In this document: in pieces, positions 1 through 6,166 of the stretch | Position numbering within the stretch: position 1 is the stretch's first letter | Layout: every line of letters starts with the position of its first letter | Assembly (NCBI GenBank): GCA_038200435.1 | Contig: JBBPXY010000044.1 | Location: 1-17,628 of the forward strand | Direction of reading: 5' to 3' | DNA length: 17,628 bases | From: JBBPXY01 sp038200435 | GTDB taxonomy: Bacteria > Actinomycetota > Thermoleophilia > Solirubrobacterales > Solirubrobacteraceae | The notes under the pieces: model-generated | The model's input: only the letters and a program-made list of their open reading frames with translations | The model's database searches: none | What the model was told of the DNA's origin: nothing | Made by a program: the position numbers and the translations under genes

Positions 1-605
1 CCCATCTTGTCTTCCTTCTTGTCCACGATCACGCCTGCGTCCTTGGGCACGACAAACGCGGAGATGCCGCGGTGCCCGGCGTCCTTGTCGGTCTTGGCGT
101 AGACCGTGAACCAGTCGGCGTAGCCGCCGTTGGTGATGAAGCACTTGGAGCCGTTGATGACCCACTTGTCGCCCTTCTTCACCGCGCTCGTGCGCATGCC
201 CGAGACGTCGGAGCCGGCGTCGGGCTCGGTGAGGCAGAAGGACGCCAGAAGCGGCTCTTCGGTCAGGCGGCCGAGGTAGTTCTTCTTCAGCTCCTCCGAC
301 CCGCCGAGCATCACCGGCGCGGTGGCGAGGCCGTTGCAGCCGACCGAGGTCTGGATGCCGGAGCAGCCCCAGGACAGCTCCTCCTCGATGAGGCAGCCGT
401 CGAGGTAGCCCACGCCCGGACCGCCGTACTCCTCGGGGATGTGCGTGTTCATGAGACCGACGTCCCAGGCCTTCTTGATGACGTCTGCCGGCCACGTGCC
501 CTCGCGGTCGTACTCCCAGGCGACGGGGCGGATCTCCTTCTCGGCAAAGTCGTGAGCGAGCTCGCGAAGGTTCTTCTGCTCGTCGGTCAGCGTGAAATCA
601 ACCAC
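1..605 (-). CDS. Acyl-CoA dehydrogenase, N-terminal part (runs off left edge)
   Basis: Flavoenzyme that introduces the alpha-beta double bond into acyl-CoA esters, passing electrons to ETF; it acts in the cytoplasm in beta-oxidation or branched-chain amino-acid breakdown. About 201 residues are present and the C-terminal half, with the catalytic base, is outside the window. The start reads VVDFTLTDEQKNLRELAHDF, the usual family N-terminus. IPEEYGGPGVGYLDG and the flavin/substrate-binding motif CLTEPDAGSDVSG follow in the expected order. The GTG start at 605-603 is preceded by AGGAG with a 10-base spacer. A perfect palindrome lies about 60 bases upstream, suggesting TetR-type control. It belongs to the ordinary ~380-residue short/medium-chain type, unlike the long paralogue at 7007-8740. 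Substrate chain length cannot be told from this part. Confidence 0.93.
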   Translation of the reverse strand, partial: MVDFTLTDEQKNLRELAHDFAEKEIRPVAWEYDREGTWPADVIKKAWDVGLMNTHIPEEYGGPGVGYLDGCLIEEELSWGCSGIQTSVGCNGLATAPVMLGGSEELKKNYLGRLTEEPLLASFCLTEPDAGSDVSGMRTSAVKKGDKWVINGSKCFITNGGYADWFTVYAKTDKDAGHRGISAFVVPKDAGVIVDKKEDKM

Positions 606-664
606 TGTTCCTTGGCTCCTGAAGTCGGGCGCGGCGGAAGAGTGAGAGCCGCGCGGCAATCTCG

Positions 665-682
665 ATTGACTGGTCAGTCAAT
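665..682. promoter_or_regulatory. TetR-type operator palindrome upstream of acyl-CoA dehydrogenase
   Basis: ATTGACTG, a GT spacer, then CAGTCAAT form a perfect inverted repeat of two 8-base arms. Its length and tight spacing resemble operators of TetR-family repressors that control fatty-acid degradation genes and respond to acyl-CoA. It sits 60 bases upstream of the GTG start of the gene at 1-605, and its TTGACT arm could double as a -35 element. I could not find a convincing -10. No regulator gene is in the window, so the cognate protein is unknown. Confidence 0.6.
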
Positions 683-742
683 CAGTGTCCCGAGAGGGTA
701 GCGGAGCCCCTGGGGCGGCACAACAGCCGCACGCGCCCGCTT

Positions 743-892
743 CTACTGGGTCAGCGCCCAGATCACCACGGCGATCGAGCCGAGGATCACGAACCCCGTG
801 ACCATGGCGAGGCCGTACTGCTCCGAGAACAGGATGGGACGGTTGGGCGAGAATGAGCGGCGCCGGAGCCGGCGCCGGCCGCGCGGGGCCAT
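743..892 (-). CDS. Small single-pass membrane protein (49 aa), unknown function
   Basis: Not recognised. The 49 residues split into an Arg-rich N-terminus (PRGRRRLRRRSFSPNR) and a hydrophobic C-terminal helix at about 28-47 (GLAMVTGFVILGSIAVVIWA) ending in LTQ. By the positive-inside rule this suggests a basic cytoplasmic N-terminus and an inserted C-terminal helix. I chose the ATG at 892 over the longer reading from 961. The extra residues overlap the divergent gene at 909, and a TACAGT hexamer at 899-904 lies exactly 6 bases before this ATG, consistent with a leaderless transcript. The coding call rests on the hydrophobic segment, so a comparison with relatives would decide it. Confidence 0.55.
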   Translation of the reverse strand: MAPRGRRRLRRRSFSPNRPILFSEQYGLAMVTGFVILGSIAVVIWALTQ

Positions 893-898
893 CGTCAC

Positions 899-904
899 AC
901 TGTA
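899..904 (-). promoter_or_regulatory. Putative -10 (TACAGT) for leaderless 49-aa gene
   Basis: On the minus strand TACAGT is followed by GTGACG and then ATG. Counting the last T as -7 puts +1 on the A of the start codon. No Shine-Dalgarno sequence is visible, so a leaderless mRNA is the simplest reading. Confidence 0.4.
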
Positions 905-908
905 AGGC

Positions 909-1340
909 GTGCAGGAAGCTTTCGGAGTCGTGATCTTCGTGGTCATGGGTGTGGCGATCATCGTCGCGATCGCTTCGTTCGTGGGCCGGGGGAGGCTTTA
1001 CGACCAGATTGGGCGCGGCGGCCTGCGCGACGAGCGCGACGCTCCCCCACGCGACCCGGCCGCCGGCAGCGCCGCGGCCGCGGGTGAGCGCGACGAGGAG
1101 ATACGGCAGATGGTTGGGGCCCAGAACGCCCGCCGCGCCCGCCGTGGGCAGTCGCCGCTCGACGTCGACGACGAGATAAAGCGCCTCACCCAGGTGACGG
1201 TCGACCCGGCGCTGCGCGACGAGATACACCAGCTCGTCCTCGCGCGGAACGCCCGGCGCGAGCGGCAGGGCAAGGCGCCCCTCGACGTGGAGCAGGAGGT
1301 CGCGCGCCAGCTGGCCGACCTCACCGAGGGATCCGAGTAG
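909..1340 (+). CDS. Membrane-anchored protein with a duplicated ~33-residue motif, unknown function
   Basis: Not recognised as a named family. This 143-residue protein has an N-terminal membrane helix (about 5-25, GVVIFVVMGVAIIVAIASFV), a flexible Arg/Asp/Ala-rich linker (26-60), then two copies of one motif at about 61-93 and 103-135. The copies share the pattern RDE-I-Q-V-A-NARR-R-G-PLDV-E, with 41-residue periodicity. Each looks like two short amphipathic helices joined by a G-x-x-PLDV turn, and the domain probably faces the cytoplasm. The GTG start at 909 keeps the membrane helix at the extreme N-terminus. Only 16 bases separate it from the start of the divergent 49-aa gene. The next gene begins 10 bases after its stop. 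Confidence 0.75.
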   Translation: MQEAFGVVIFVVMGVAIIVAIASFVGRGRLYDQIGRGGLRDERDAPPRDPAAGSAAAAGERDEEIRQMVGAQNARRARRGQSPLDVDDEIKRLTQVTVDPALRDEIHQLVLARNARRERQGKAPLDVEQEVARQLADLTEGSE

Positions 1341-1343
1341 CCT
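1338..1343 (+). promoter_or_regulatory. Putative -10 (TAGCCT) overlapping the stop of the upstream gene
   Basis: TAGCCT begins on the TAG stop codon of the gene at 909-1340 and lies 7 bases before the ATG at 1351, placing +1 one base before that start. No Shine-Dalgarno sequence precedes the ATG. This is weak alone but repeats the spacing seen at other genes here. Confidence 0.3.
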
Positions 1344-1350
1344 CCCGCCC

Positions 1351-1665
1351 ATGGCCGCTCCCAAGACCTTCTCCCTCGAAGACCTCGTCGACCACCCGGG
1401 GACCTACTTCAACCCGAAGACCGAGGTGCTCGTCGTCGTCGACGACTCTCCTCACATCGATTCTGACCTCTTCGACACCGGGAGCTCCGAGCAGGGCGAC
1501 TGGGTGCATGTCTCCGACACCGCTCCGATCGACGAGCACGCGCGCGACGAGCTACTCGAGCGCTACCAGGTCACCCATGGGCCCGACCGCGCAACCGACC
1601 TCGACGACGACACGGATGACGAAGAGGAAGAAGAGGACAACGGCGTGGAGGAGCTTCAGGCCTAG
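1351..1665 (+). CDS. Acidic hypothetical protein (104 aa)
   Basis: Not recognised. The N-terminal two thirds look folded: a helix (FSLEDLVDHPGTYF) and a hydrophobic strand with an acidic end (TEVLVVVDDSPHIDSDLF), then GDWVHVSDTAPIDE and a helix HARDELLERYQ. From about residue 80 the chain is an acidic tail, rich in Asp and Glu (DDDTDDEEEEEDNG), probably disordered. No signal peptide or membrane helix is visible, so it is likely cytoplasmic. It follows the membrane-anchored repeat protein after 10 bases and may be co-transcribed with it or have its own leaderless promoter at 1338-1343. It ends 17 bases from the convergent antiporter gene. Confidence 0.72.
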   Translation: MAAPKTFSLEDLVDHPGTYFNPKTEVLVVVDDSPHIDSDLFDTGSSEQGDWVHVSDTAPIDEHARDELLERYQVTHGPDRATDLDDDTDDEEEEEDNGVEELQA

Positions 1666-1682
1666 TAACCCGGGAGTCGGCG

Positions 1683-2804
1683 CTATGCGAAGGCGAAAGC
1701 TAGGCCGAGCACCAGGTAGGTCCCGAGCAGCAGGACGCCCTCGAACCACGTCGACTCGCCCTCGCCCGTGACCTGATTGGCGAAGAGGACAGCGAGCAGC
1801 ACGGCCCCGAGCTCGAAGCCGTTCAGCACCAGCGCCAGCGGGTGGGGCCCGATGACGAACGAGGCGAGCACGAGGACGGGGACCACGAAGAGCGCGATCT
1901 GCGCGCTCGAGCCGATGGCGATGTTGACGGCCAGGTCCATCTTGTCCTTACGAGCAACGAGGACAGCGACCCAGTGCTCGGCCGCGTTCCCGACGATCGC
2001 CACGATCACGGCACCGATGAAGAACTCCGTCAGGCCGACGGTCTTGGCCGCCTCGGAGATCGAGCCCACGAGGATCTCGGACATGATCGCTACGAGTACT
2101 CCGGCTATCGCCAGCCCCGCCACCGAGCGGCGCACCGACCAGGGCGCGTTCTCGCCCGTCTCCTCCGACTTGTCCTCTTCCGGGTTGAAGAGCGAATGAT
2201 GGGTCTTCAACTGGAAGAGCAGGCTGGCCGCGTAGGCGAGGCCGAGCACCACCGCGATCGCGAACGAGAGGTTCTCGACTGAGGATCCGTAGGAGGCGAT
2301 CTCCGCTGAAGGCTTCGGGAGCGCGCCGCCCCGCACCAGCACGTAGACGGCGGGCAGCACGAGCGCCATTGCCGCGAGGAGCAGCATCGAGGACTGCGAC
2401 GAGGCTGCCGTGCGATTGAAGAACTGTCGTTCGCGGCCGATGCCGCCGGCCACCATCGAGGCGCCGAGCACGAGCAGGATGTTCCCCAGGATGGAGCCGA
2501 TCAGCGACGCCTTGACCACCTCGTGCAGCCCCGCGTCGAGGGCGAAGAGGGCGATGATGAGCTCGGGCGCGTTGCCGAACGTCACGTTGAGCAGGCCCCC
2601 GATCCCGGGCCCTGAGCGCTCCGCCAGCTCCTCGGTCGCGCGCCCCATGAGCGCCGCCGTGGGGATCACCCCGAGGGCGGAGGTGAAGAAGACGGCCGTG
2701 GCGGGTGCGTCGATCACATCGAGCACGACGGCGATCGGGATGAACGGAGTGAGCAGGTAGGGCCAGCCGGGGCCGCTCAGCAGTAGGCGCCGGAGGGCAA
2801 GCAC
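1683..2804 (-). CDS. cax: Calcium/proton antiporter, CaCA/CAX family
   Basis: Inner-membrane exchanger that expels Ca2+ in exchange for H+. The 373-residue length fits bacterial CAX proteins. Both signature alpha-repeats are present: the first at about 69-107 (NVTFGNAPELIIALFAL, then LIGSILGN) and the second at about 268-303 (VGNAAEHWVAVL, then AIGSSAQIALF), each with the acidic residue that binds the cation (Glu81, Glu276). The rest alternates hydrophobic helices, giving roughly 10-11 TM segments. An acidic loop at about 208-219 (PEEDKSEETGEN) separates the two halves, as is usual in this family. The GTG start at 2804 has no Shine-Dalgarno sequence but is preceded by TAAGCT with exactly 6 bases between. 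The lipoprotein gene ends 29 bases upstream. Confidence 0.95.
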   Translation of the reverse strand: MLALRRLLLSGPGWPYLLTPFIPIAVVLDVIDAPATAVFFTSALGVIPTAALMGRATEELAERSGPGIGGLLNVTFGNAPELIIALFALDAGLHEVVKASLIGSILGNILLVLGASMVAGGIGRERQFFNRTAASSQSSMLLLAAMALVLPAVYVLVRGGALPKPSAEIASYGSSVENLSFAIAVVLGLAYAASLLFQLKTHHSLFNPEEDKSEETGENAPWSVRRSVAGLAIAGVLVAIMSEILVGSISEAAKTVGLTEFFIGAVIVAIVGNAAEHWVAVLVARKDKMDLAVNIAIGSSAQIALFVVPVLVLASFVIGPHPLALVLNGFELGAVLLAVLFANQVTGEGESTWFEGVLLLGTYLVLGLAFAFA

Positions 2805-2810
2805 GCGTCG

Positions 2811-2816
2811 AGCTTA
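2811..2816 (-). promoter_or_regulatory. Putative -10 (TAAGCT) for leaderless antiporter transcript
   Basis: On the minus strand TAAGCT, then CGACGC, then the GTG start. Counting the final T as -7 places +1 on the first base of the start codon. It lies in the 29-base gap after the lipoprotein gene, so the antiporter may have its own promoter even if read-through also occurs. Confidence 0.45.
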
Positions 2817-2833
2817 GGTCCTGCGGCCCGCGT

Positions 2834-3748
2834 TCAGGAGCCGCCGAGCGTGCCCAGGCCACCCAAGCCGCCACCGGGCAGCTGGTTGAGCGGCTTCGCG
2901 TTTGCCGGCGCCGTGATGCTCTGCGGCTGGTTGAGAGACGTCAACTCGAGCGTGAACGAGACATCGGTGGGCGGCAGGCCTGCGCCTGAGCCCTGGGCCG
3001 GCGCCGCTTGCAGACGCAGGCGCAGGGTAAGCCGCCGGATCGTCTTGTCGTCTTTGCCCGTGAAGACGTCCACGGAGGTCTCCTTGACGGCCTTCTCGAG
3101 GCGGTCGCGCTGCTCGCGGGAGAAATCAGGAAGCTTGCCGCTCGGGATCGGAAGGGCCTTGGCCCGCTCGGCGAGCGAGCCGATGTCGGCCAGCAGCGCC
3201 TTCACGTCGATCGAGGCGGTGATGTGGCGGGTGGGCGTTCCGCCCACGTCGGCGTCGCCCGCGACCTTCGGGTCGCGAAGCCACTTCAGCGCAACGCCCA
3301 GGCGGCTCAGCAGGGGCTTGCCGCCACTCTGCGCGGCGCTCGAGCGGTAGCTCTGCTGCAAGAGCGAGAACGCCGCGGCCGGCAGGACGTAGTTCTGCCC
3401 GCTGCGTTGCACGAAGAGCTGGGTCGCGGTGGAGGTGAGGCCAGCGTCCACGCTGATCTTCGGAGAGTGGATCATGAGCCGCAGGGCAAGCCTCGGGACT
3501 TCCCCCGTCTTACCCCGCTCGAAGGGGCCGCTGACGCTGACATCGAGCCCCTTCTGCGCGCCCGAATTGAGGGTCAGCGCGAGGGCGAGGCGCCCGCTGT
3601 CGACGCGATGCGGACCGGTGAAGGTCTGCTTGAGGAGGGCTTGCGCATCGTCGCTCCCCTTCTTGCCGCTGCCGCATCCGGCCAGCGCCAGGACTGCGAT
3701 CAGGACTGCTGCGGCAAGGGCCGGGAGCCGGCAGAAGTGCTTGGACAT
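2834..3748 (-). CDS. Secreted lipoprotein, possible LolA/LprG-like fold
   Basis: A 304-residue exported lipoprotein. The N-terminus has basic residues, a hydrophobic stretch (LPALAAAVLIAVLALAG) and a lipobox LALAGC with the lipidated Cys at 25, then a GSGKKGSDD linker. The mature part is built of alternating strand-like segments (RLALALTLNSGAQ, LALRLMIHSPKISVDAGL, TRHITASIDVKALL, RRLTLRLRLQ, DVSFTLELTSL). This would suit a half-barrel lipid-binding fold of the LppX/LprAFG or LolA type, but that is inference from pattern, not recognition. The tail is Gly/Leu rich. I chose the ATG at 3748 because it begins the signal peptide; the longer reading to 3934 would overlap the divergent gene. It lies upstream of the antiporter on the same strand, and its start is 27 bases from the divergent gene at 3776. 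Confidence 0.88.
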   Translation of the reverse strand: MSKHFCRLPALAAAVLIAVLALAGCGSGKKGSDDAQALLKQTFTGPHRVDSGRLALALTLNSGAQKGLDVSVSGPFERGKTGEVPRLALRLMIHSPKISVDAGLTSTATQLFVQRSGQNYVLPAAAFSLLQQSYRSSAAQSGGKPLLSRLGVALKWLRDPKVAGDADVGGTPTRHITASIDVKALLADIGSLAERAKALPIPSGKLPDFSREQRDRLEKAVKETSVDVFTGKDDKTIRRLTLRLRLQAAPAQGSGAGLPPTDVSFTLELTSLNQPQSITAPANAKPLNQLPGGGLGGLGTLGGS

Positions 3749-3759
3749 GCGCGAGGGCG

Positions 3760-3765
3760 AGCGTA
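3760..3765 (-). promoter_or_regulatory. Putative -10 (TACGCT) for lipoprotein gene
   Basis: On the minus strand TACGCT lies 11 bases before the ATG at 3748, predicting a leader of about 5 bases. It shares its first two bases with the divergent -10 at 3764-3769, so the two promoters overlap across a GTAC palindrome. Confidence 0.35.
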
Positions 3766-3769
3766 CCAT
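3764..3769 (+). promoter_or_regulatory. Putative -10 (TACCAT) for leaderless start at 3776
   Basis: TACCAT, then CCGCCC, then GTG. With the final T at -7, +1 falls on the first base of the start codon. The same GTACCATC octamer recurs at 14721-14728, upstream of the TPP riboswitch. Confidence 0.45.
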
Positions 3770-3775
3770 CCGCCC

Positions 3776-4111
3776 GTGCGCCGAATTGCTCTTGCCGCTG
3801 TGTCGGCGGCCGCGCTCTTTCCGGCTGCCGCACAGGCCTCCCCCGTGCTCGTCTTCGACGGGTCGCGCGCAAGCCTGCGCGACGATCGGACCGTGCCGAG
3901 CGAGGACTTCTCCGCATCGCCGCGACCAACGCAAGTCGCGGCAGCCAGCGCATCCTCAGGTCCCCGGGCGGCGCAGCTCGGGCGCGGCGCGCACTTCTTC
4001 TCCTGGAGGCCGGCGCGAGCCGGCCGCTACGACCTGCGGGTGTCCGCCCGCGATCTGGCCGGCAACACGGGCAGTGCGGCCGGGCGCCTCGACGTGTCTG
4101 GCGCCAGATGA
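3776..4111 (+). CDS. Short secreted protein with an Ig-like C-terminal segment, unknown function
   Basis: Predicted exported protein of 111 residues. It begins MRRIALAAVSAAALFPAAA, a good signal peptide with likely cleavage after AQA at residue 21. The middle (22-70) is low complexity with many Ser, Ala and Pro. The C-terminal 35 residues (FSWRPARAGRYDLRVSARDL, then AGNTG) resemble the last strands of FlgD-type or Big-type Ig-like domains, but a full domain would be longer, so it may be a cut-down relative. The GTG start is chosen for the signal peptide and the upstream hexamer. Its TGA stop overlaps the next ATG as ATGA, so the ATPase downstream is probably translationally coupled to it. That is odd for a secreted and a cytosolic product. 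Confidence 0.7.
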   Translation: MRRIALAAVSAAALFPAAAQASPVLVFDGSRASLRDDRTVPSEDFSASPRPTQVAAASASSGPRAAQLGRGAHFFSWRPARAGRYDLRVSARDLAGNTGSAAGRLDVSGAR

Positions 4112-5313
4112 CTGCCCCGCGCACGATCCTCTACACGGGCAAGGGCGGTGTCGGCAAGACGTCGGTCGCGGCCTGCACGGCGCTGCGGTGCGCGGCGGCC
4201 GGACACCGCACGCTGATCCTCTCCACCGATCCCGCACATTCGCTCTCGGAGTCGCTGGAGGCCGAGCTCGGTCCGGCACCGGTGGCCGTGACCGAGAACC
4301 TGTGGGGCCAGGAGGTGCAGGCCCAGACCGAGATGGAGCGCCACTGGTCGGCCGTACAGGCCTGGCTCGGTGAGCTGCTGATGGAGCACGGGGTCGATCG
4401 GGTCTCCGCCGAGGAGCTCACGGTGCCTCCCGGCATGGACGAGCTGTTCTCTCTACTGCAGCTGAAGAGCCATCATGAGTCGGGCGAGTGGGACGTGATC
4501 GTCGTCGACTGCGCGCCGACCGGCGAGACGCTGCGCCTGCTGTCCTTCCCCGACGTGGCCCGCTGGTGGCTCGAGAAGGTCTTTCCGTGGGAGAAGGAGA
4601 TCCTGGCGGCCGCCCGGCCGTTTGCCCGCACGCTCTTCGACATGCCCGTGCCGAGCGAAGCCGTCTTCTCCGACATCCGCCGCCTCTCGGAGAACCTCAT
4701 CGCGATGCACGAGATCCTCCGCGACGCCTCGCGCGCGACGGTGCGCCTCGTGATGAACCCCGATCGCATGGTCATCAACGAGGCGATGAGGACCTTCACC
4801 TACCTGAACCTCTACGGCTACGTGACCGACGCGGTCGTGGTCAACCGCATCTTCCCCGCCGAGGTGGGCGACTACTTCGGCGCGTGGCGCAAGGTGCAGC
4901 AGGAGCATCTCGAGCTCGTGGAGTCGGCGTTCGCGCCGGTGCCCGTGCTGCGCGCCCCGTACTTCGACCAGGAGGTGATCGGGCCCGAGATGCTCGAGCG
5001 GCTTGCCGGGGAGGCCTTCGGGGAGCAGGATCCGGCCGCGGTGCTCTACGAGACCCTCACCCAGCAGCTCGTCATCGGCGACCGCGACGCAAGCCTGCGG
5101 ATCGCGCTGCCCTTCGCGCGCAAGGGCGACATCTCGCTGAAGAAGATCGGCGCCGAGCTCGTGGTCCGCGTCGACGGGCAAAAGCGAACTATCATCCTCC
5201 CCCCTGCGCTCGCCGCGTACACGCCGACCGAGGCGTCGTTCGACGACGGCGCGCTCCGGGTGAGCTTCGATGGCGCCGACCCAGCAGACACACGAGAGCG
5301 CGAGCGAGGCTGA
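4108..5313 (+). CDS. ArsA/Get3-family ATPase with C-terminal HSP20-like domain
   Basis: Cytosolic P-loop ATPase of the ArsA/Get3 family. Relatives either drive arsenite export with ArsB or escort tail-anchored membrane proteins. The 401 residues contain one ATPase unit: deviant Walker A GKGGVGKTS (11-19, signature Lys12), switch I DPAHS (41-45), switch II DCAPTGETLRLL (134-145) and the adenine-side VMNPDRMVINEA segment (215-226). The last ~60 residues (328-388) form the ArsA HSP20-like beta domain (RIALPFARKGDISLKKIG, then ELVVRVDGQ). No arsenite-binding Cys cluster or ArsB/ArsR neighbours are seen, so a membrane-protein targeting or chaperone role fits better than arsenic resistance; this is inference. 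ATGA overlap joins it to the secreted-protein gene upstream, and the next gene overlaps its 3' end by 44 bases. Confidence 0.93.
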   Translation: MTAPRTILYTGKGGVGKTSVAACTALRCAAAGHRTLILSTDPAHSLSESLEAELGPAPVAVTENLWGQEVQAQTEMERHWSAVQAWLGELLMEHGVDRVSAEELTVPPGMDELFSLLQLKSHHESGEWDVIVVDCAPTGETLRLLSFPDVARWWLEKVFPWEKEILAAARPFARTLFDMPVPSEAVFSDIRRLSENLIAMHEILRDASRATVRLVMNPDRMVINEAMRTFTYLNLYGYVTDAVVVNRIFPAEVGDYFGAWRKVQQEHLELVESAFAPVPVLRAPYFDQEVIGPEMLERLAGEAFGEQDPAAVLYETLTQQLVIGDRDASLRIALPFARKGDISLKKIGAELVVRVDGQKRTIILPPALAAYTPTEASFDDGALRVSFDGADPADTRERERG

Positions 5314-5665
5314 TTCCCTCGGGTTGCTGCGCGAGCGCCTCGAGCGCACGCAGGAGGCCGCTCAGCGCTTGGTGGAGGAGGCGGCTGCCGCTGCGGCGCG
5401 CACCGCGGGCTCGCGCCGGCCGCCCGACACCGGCTGGCAGGCGCCCCGACCCGAGGGAGCCGGCGACAGCGCCGATCTCCACGGGCTCCTCACCCTCGGT
5501 CAGCTCGCGCGCGGGCTCGTCCCCCGTGAGCTTCAAGAGCAGCTGGCGACCGTCGTGCGCGAGCTTCTGCTGGCTCTGCGCGCCCTGATTGACTGGTATC
5601 TCGATCGCGTCGAGGCGCGTCGCCGCGCCGCCCCCGTCGAGGTTCAGGACATCCCCATCATCTGA
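5270..5665 (+). CDS. Helical hypothetical protein overlapping the ArsA-type ATPase gene
   Basis: Not recognised. The 131 residues form a probable N-terminal coiled coil (about 14-45, LGLLRERLERTQEAAQRLVE, then an Ala-rich stretch), a Pro/Gly-rich linker (48-68), and a second long amphipathic helical region (about 69-119, including LQEQLATVVRELLLALRALI and DWYLDRVEARRR), ending in EVQDIPII. The second region is hydrophobic on one face but too polar for a classic TM helix, so it may lie on the membrane or bind a partner. The start at 5270 lies inside the ATPase gene (44-base overlap), arguing for coupled translation and a shared function. A small partner of the ATPase is my guess. Confidence 0.75.
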   Translation: MAPTQQTHESASEADSLGLLRERLERTQEAAQRLVEEAAAAAARTAGSRRPPDTGWQAPRPEGAGDSADLHGLLTLGQLARGLVPRELQEQLATVVRELLLALRALIDWYLDRVEARRRAAPVEVQDIPII

Positions 5666-5694
5666 AGCCGGCGGGCGCATCGGGTCCCGGCCCG

Positions 5695-5700
5695 TAGACT
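5695..5700 (+). promoter_or_regulatory. Putative -10 (TAGACT) upstream of EVE-domain gene
   Basis: TAGACT ends 4 bases before the ATG at 5705 and 7 before the in-frame GTG at 5708. With the final T at -7, +1 falls at 5707, which favours GTG 5708 as a leaderless start. The two starts differ by a single residue. Confidence 0.35.
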
Positions 5701-5704
5701 CGGG

Positions 5705-6166
5705 ATGGTGGCCGCACGTACCTGGATCCTGACCGGCTCGCCCGAGAACTTCGCGGCCACTCGCGACACGGGCTTCGCGCTGATCGGGCTGAAAGAGCGC
5801 AACCGCGCTCGCGCACTGCAGATGGAGCCCGGCGACCGAATCGTGCTCTACCTGACCCGGGTGAAGGCCTTCGGGGGTTCGATCAAGATCACCGGGGAGC
5901 TATTCGAGGACCGCGCGAAGGTCTGGCCCGGGAAGCCCGGGAAGGCCGACCCCTACCCGTGGCGCTTTGCGACCGAGCCCGAGGTGGTGCTCGAGGAGGA
6001 CGAGTGGGTGGCCGCGGAATCGCTCGCCGGCGAGCTCGAGCACGTCGCGAAGTGGCCTGCGGAGCACTGGACGCTGGCCTTCCAGGGTCAGATCCGCCCG
6101 GTCTCCGATCAGGACGCCTCGCTGCTCTGGAGTCGAATCAGCGCCGCGGCGGGCGCCCACGCGTGA
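5705..6166 (+). CDS. EVE-domain protein (PUA-like fold)
   Basis: A single-domain protein of 153 residues, the usual length for stand-alone EVE proteins. These share the PUA/YTH/ASCH fold and are thought to read modified bases in DNA or RNA. Family landmarks are in order: TWILTGSPENFAATRDTGFA near the N-terminus, the basic GLKERNRARALQMEPGDRIV segment, the strand LYLTRVKAFGGSIKITGELF, the proline-aromatic stretch PYPWRFATEPEVVL, and a tryptophan-containing C-terminal part (AKWPAEHWTLAFQGQIRPVS). The start is either ATG 5705 or GTG 5708. Its stop overlaps the next gene's start as GTGA. No restriction or modification gene is close by, so it is not obviously part of a defence island here. The substrate is unknown. 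Confidence 0.87.
   Translation: MVAARTWILTGSPENFAATRDTGFALIGLKERNRARALQMEPGDRIVLYLTRVKAFGGSIKITGELFEDRAKVWPGKPGKADPYPWRFATEPEVVLEEDEWVAAESLAGELEHVAKWPAEHWTLAFQGQIRPVSDQDASLLWSRISAAAGAHA

Noticed and set aside
72..701. 209-residue plus-strand frame at the left edge
   Set aside because: Antisense of the acyl-CoA dehydrogenase, whose motifs are clear; its product has no family features.
3008..3775. Long plus-strand extension before the secreted protein at 3776
   Set aside because: It is the antisense of the lipoprotein gene; the signal peptide begins at 3776.
4108..5313. Arsenic-resistance operon
   Set aside because: No ArsB, ArsR or ArsC gene adjoins the ATPase and no arsenite-binding Cys cluster is visible.
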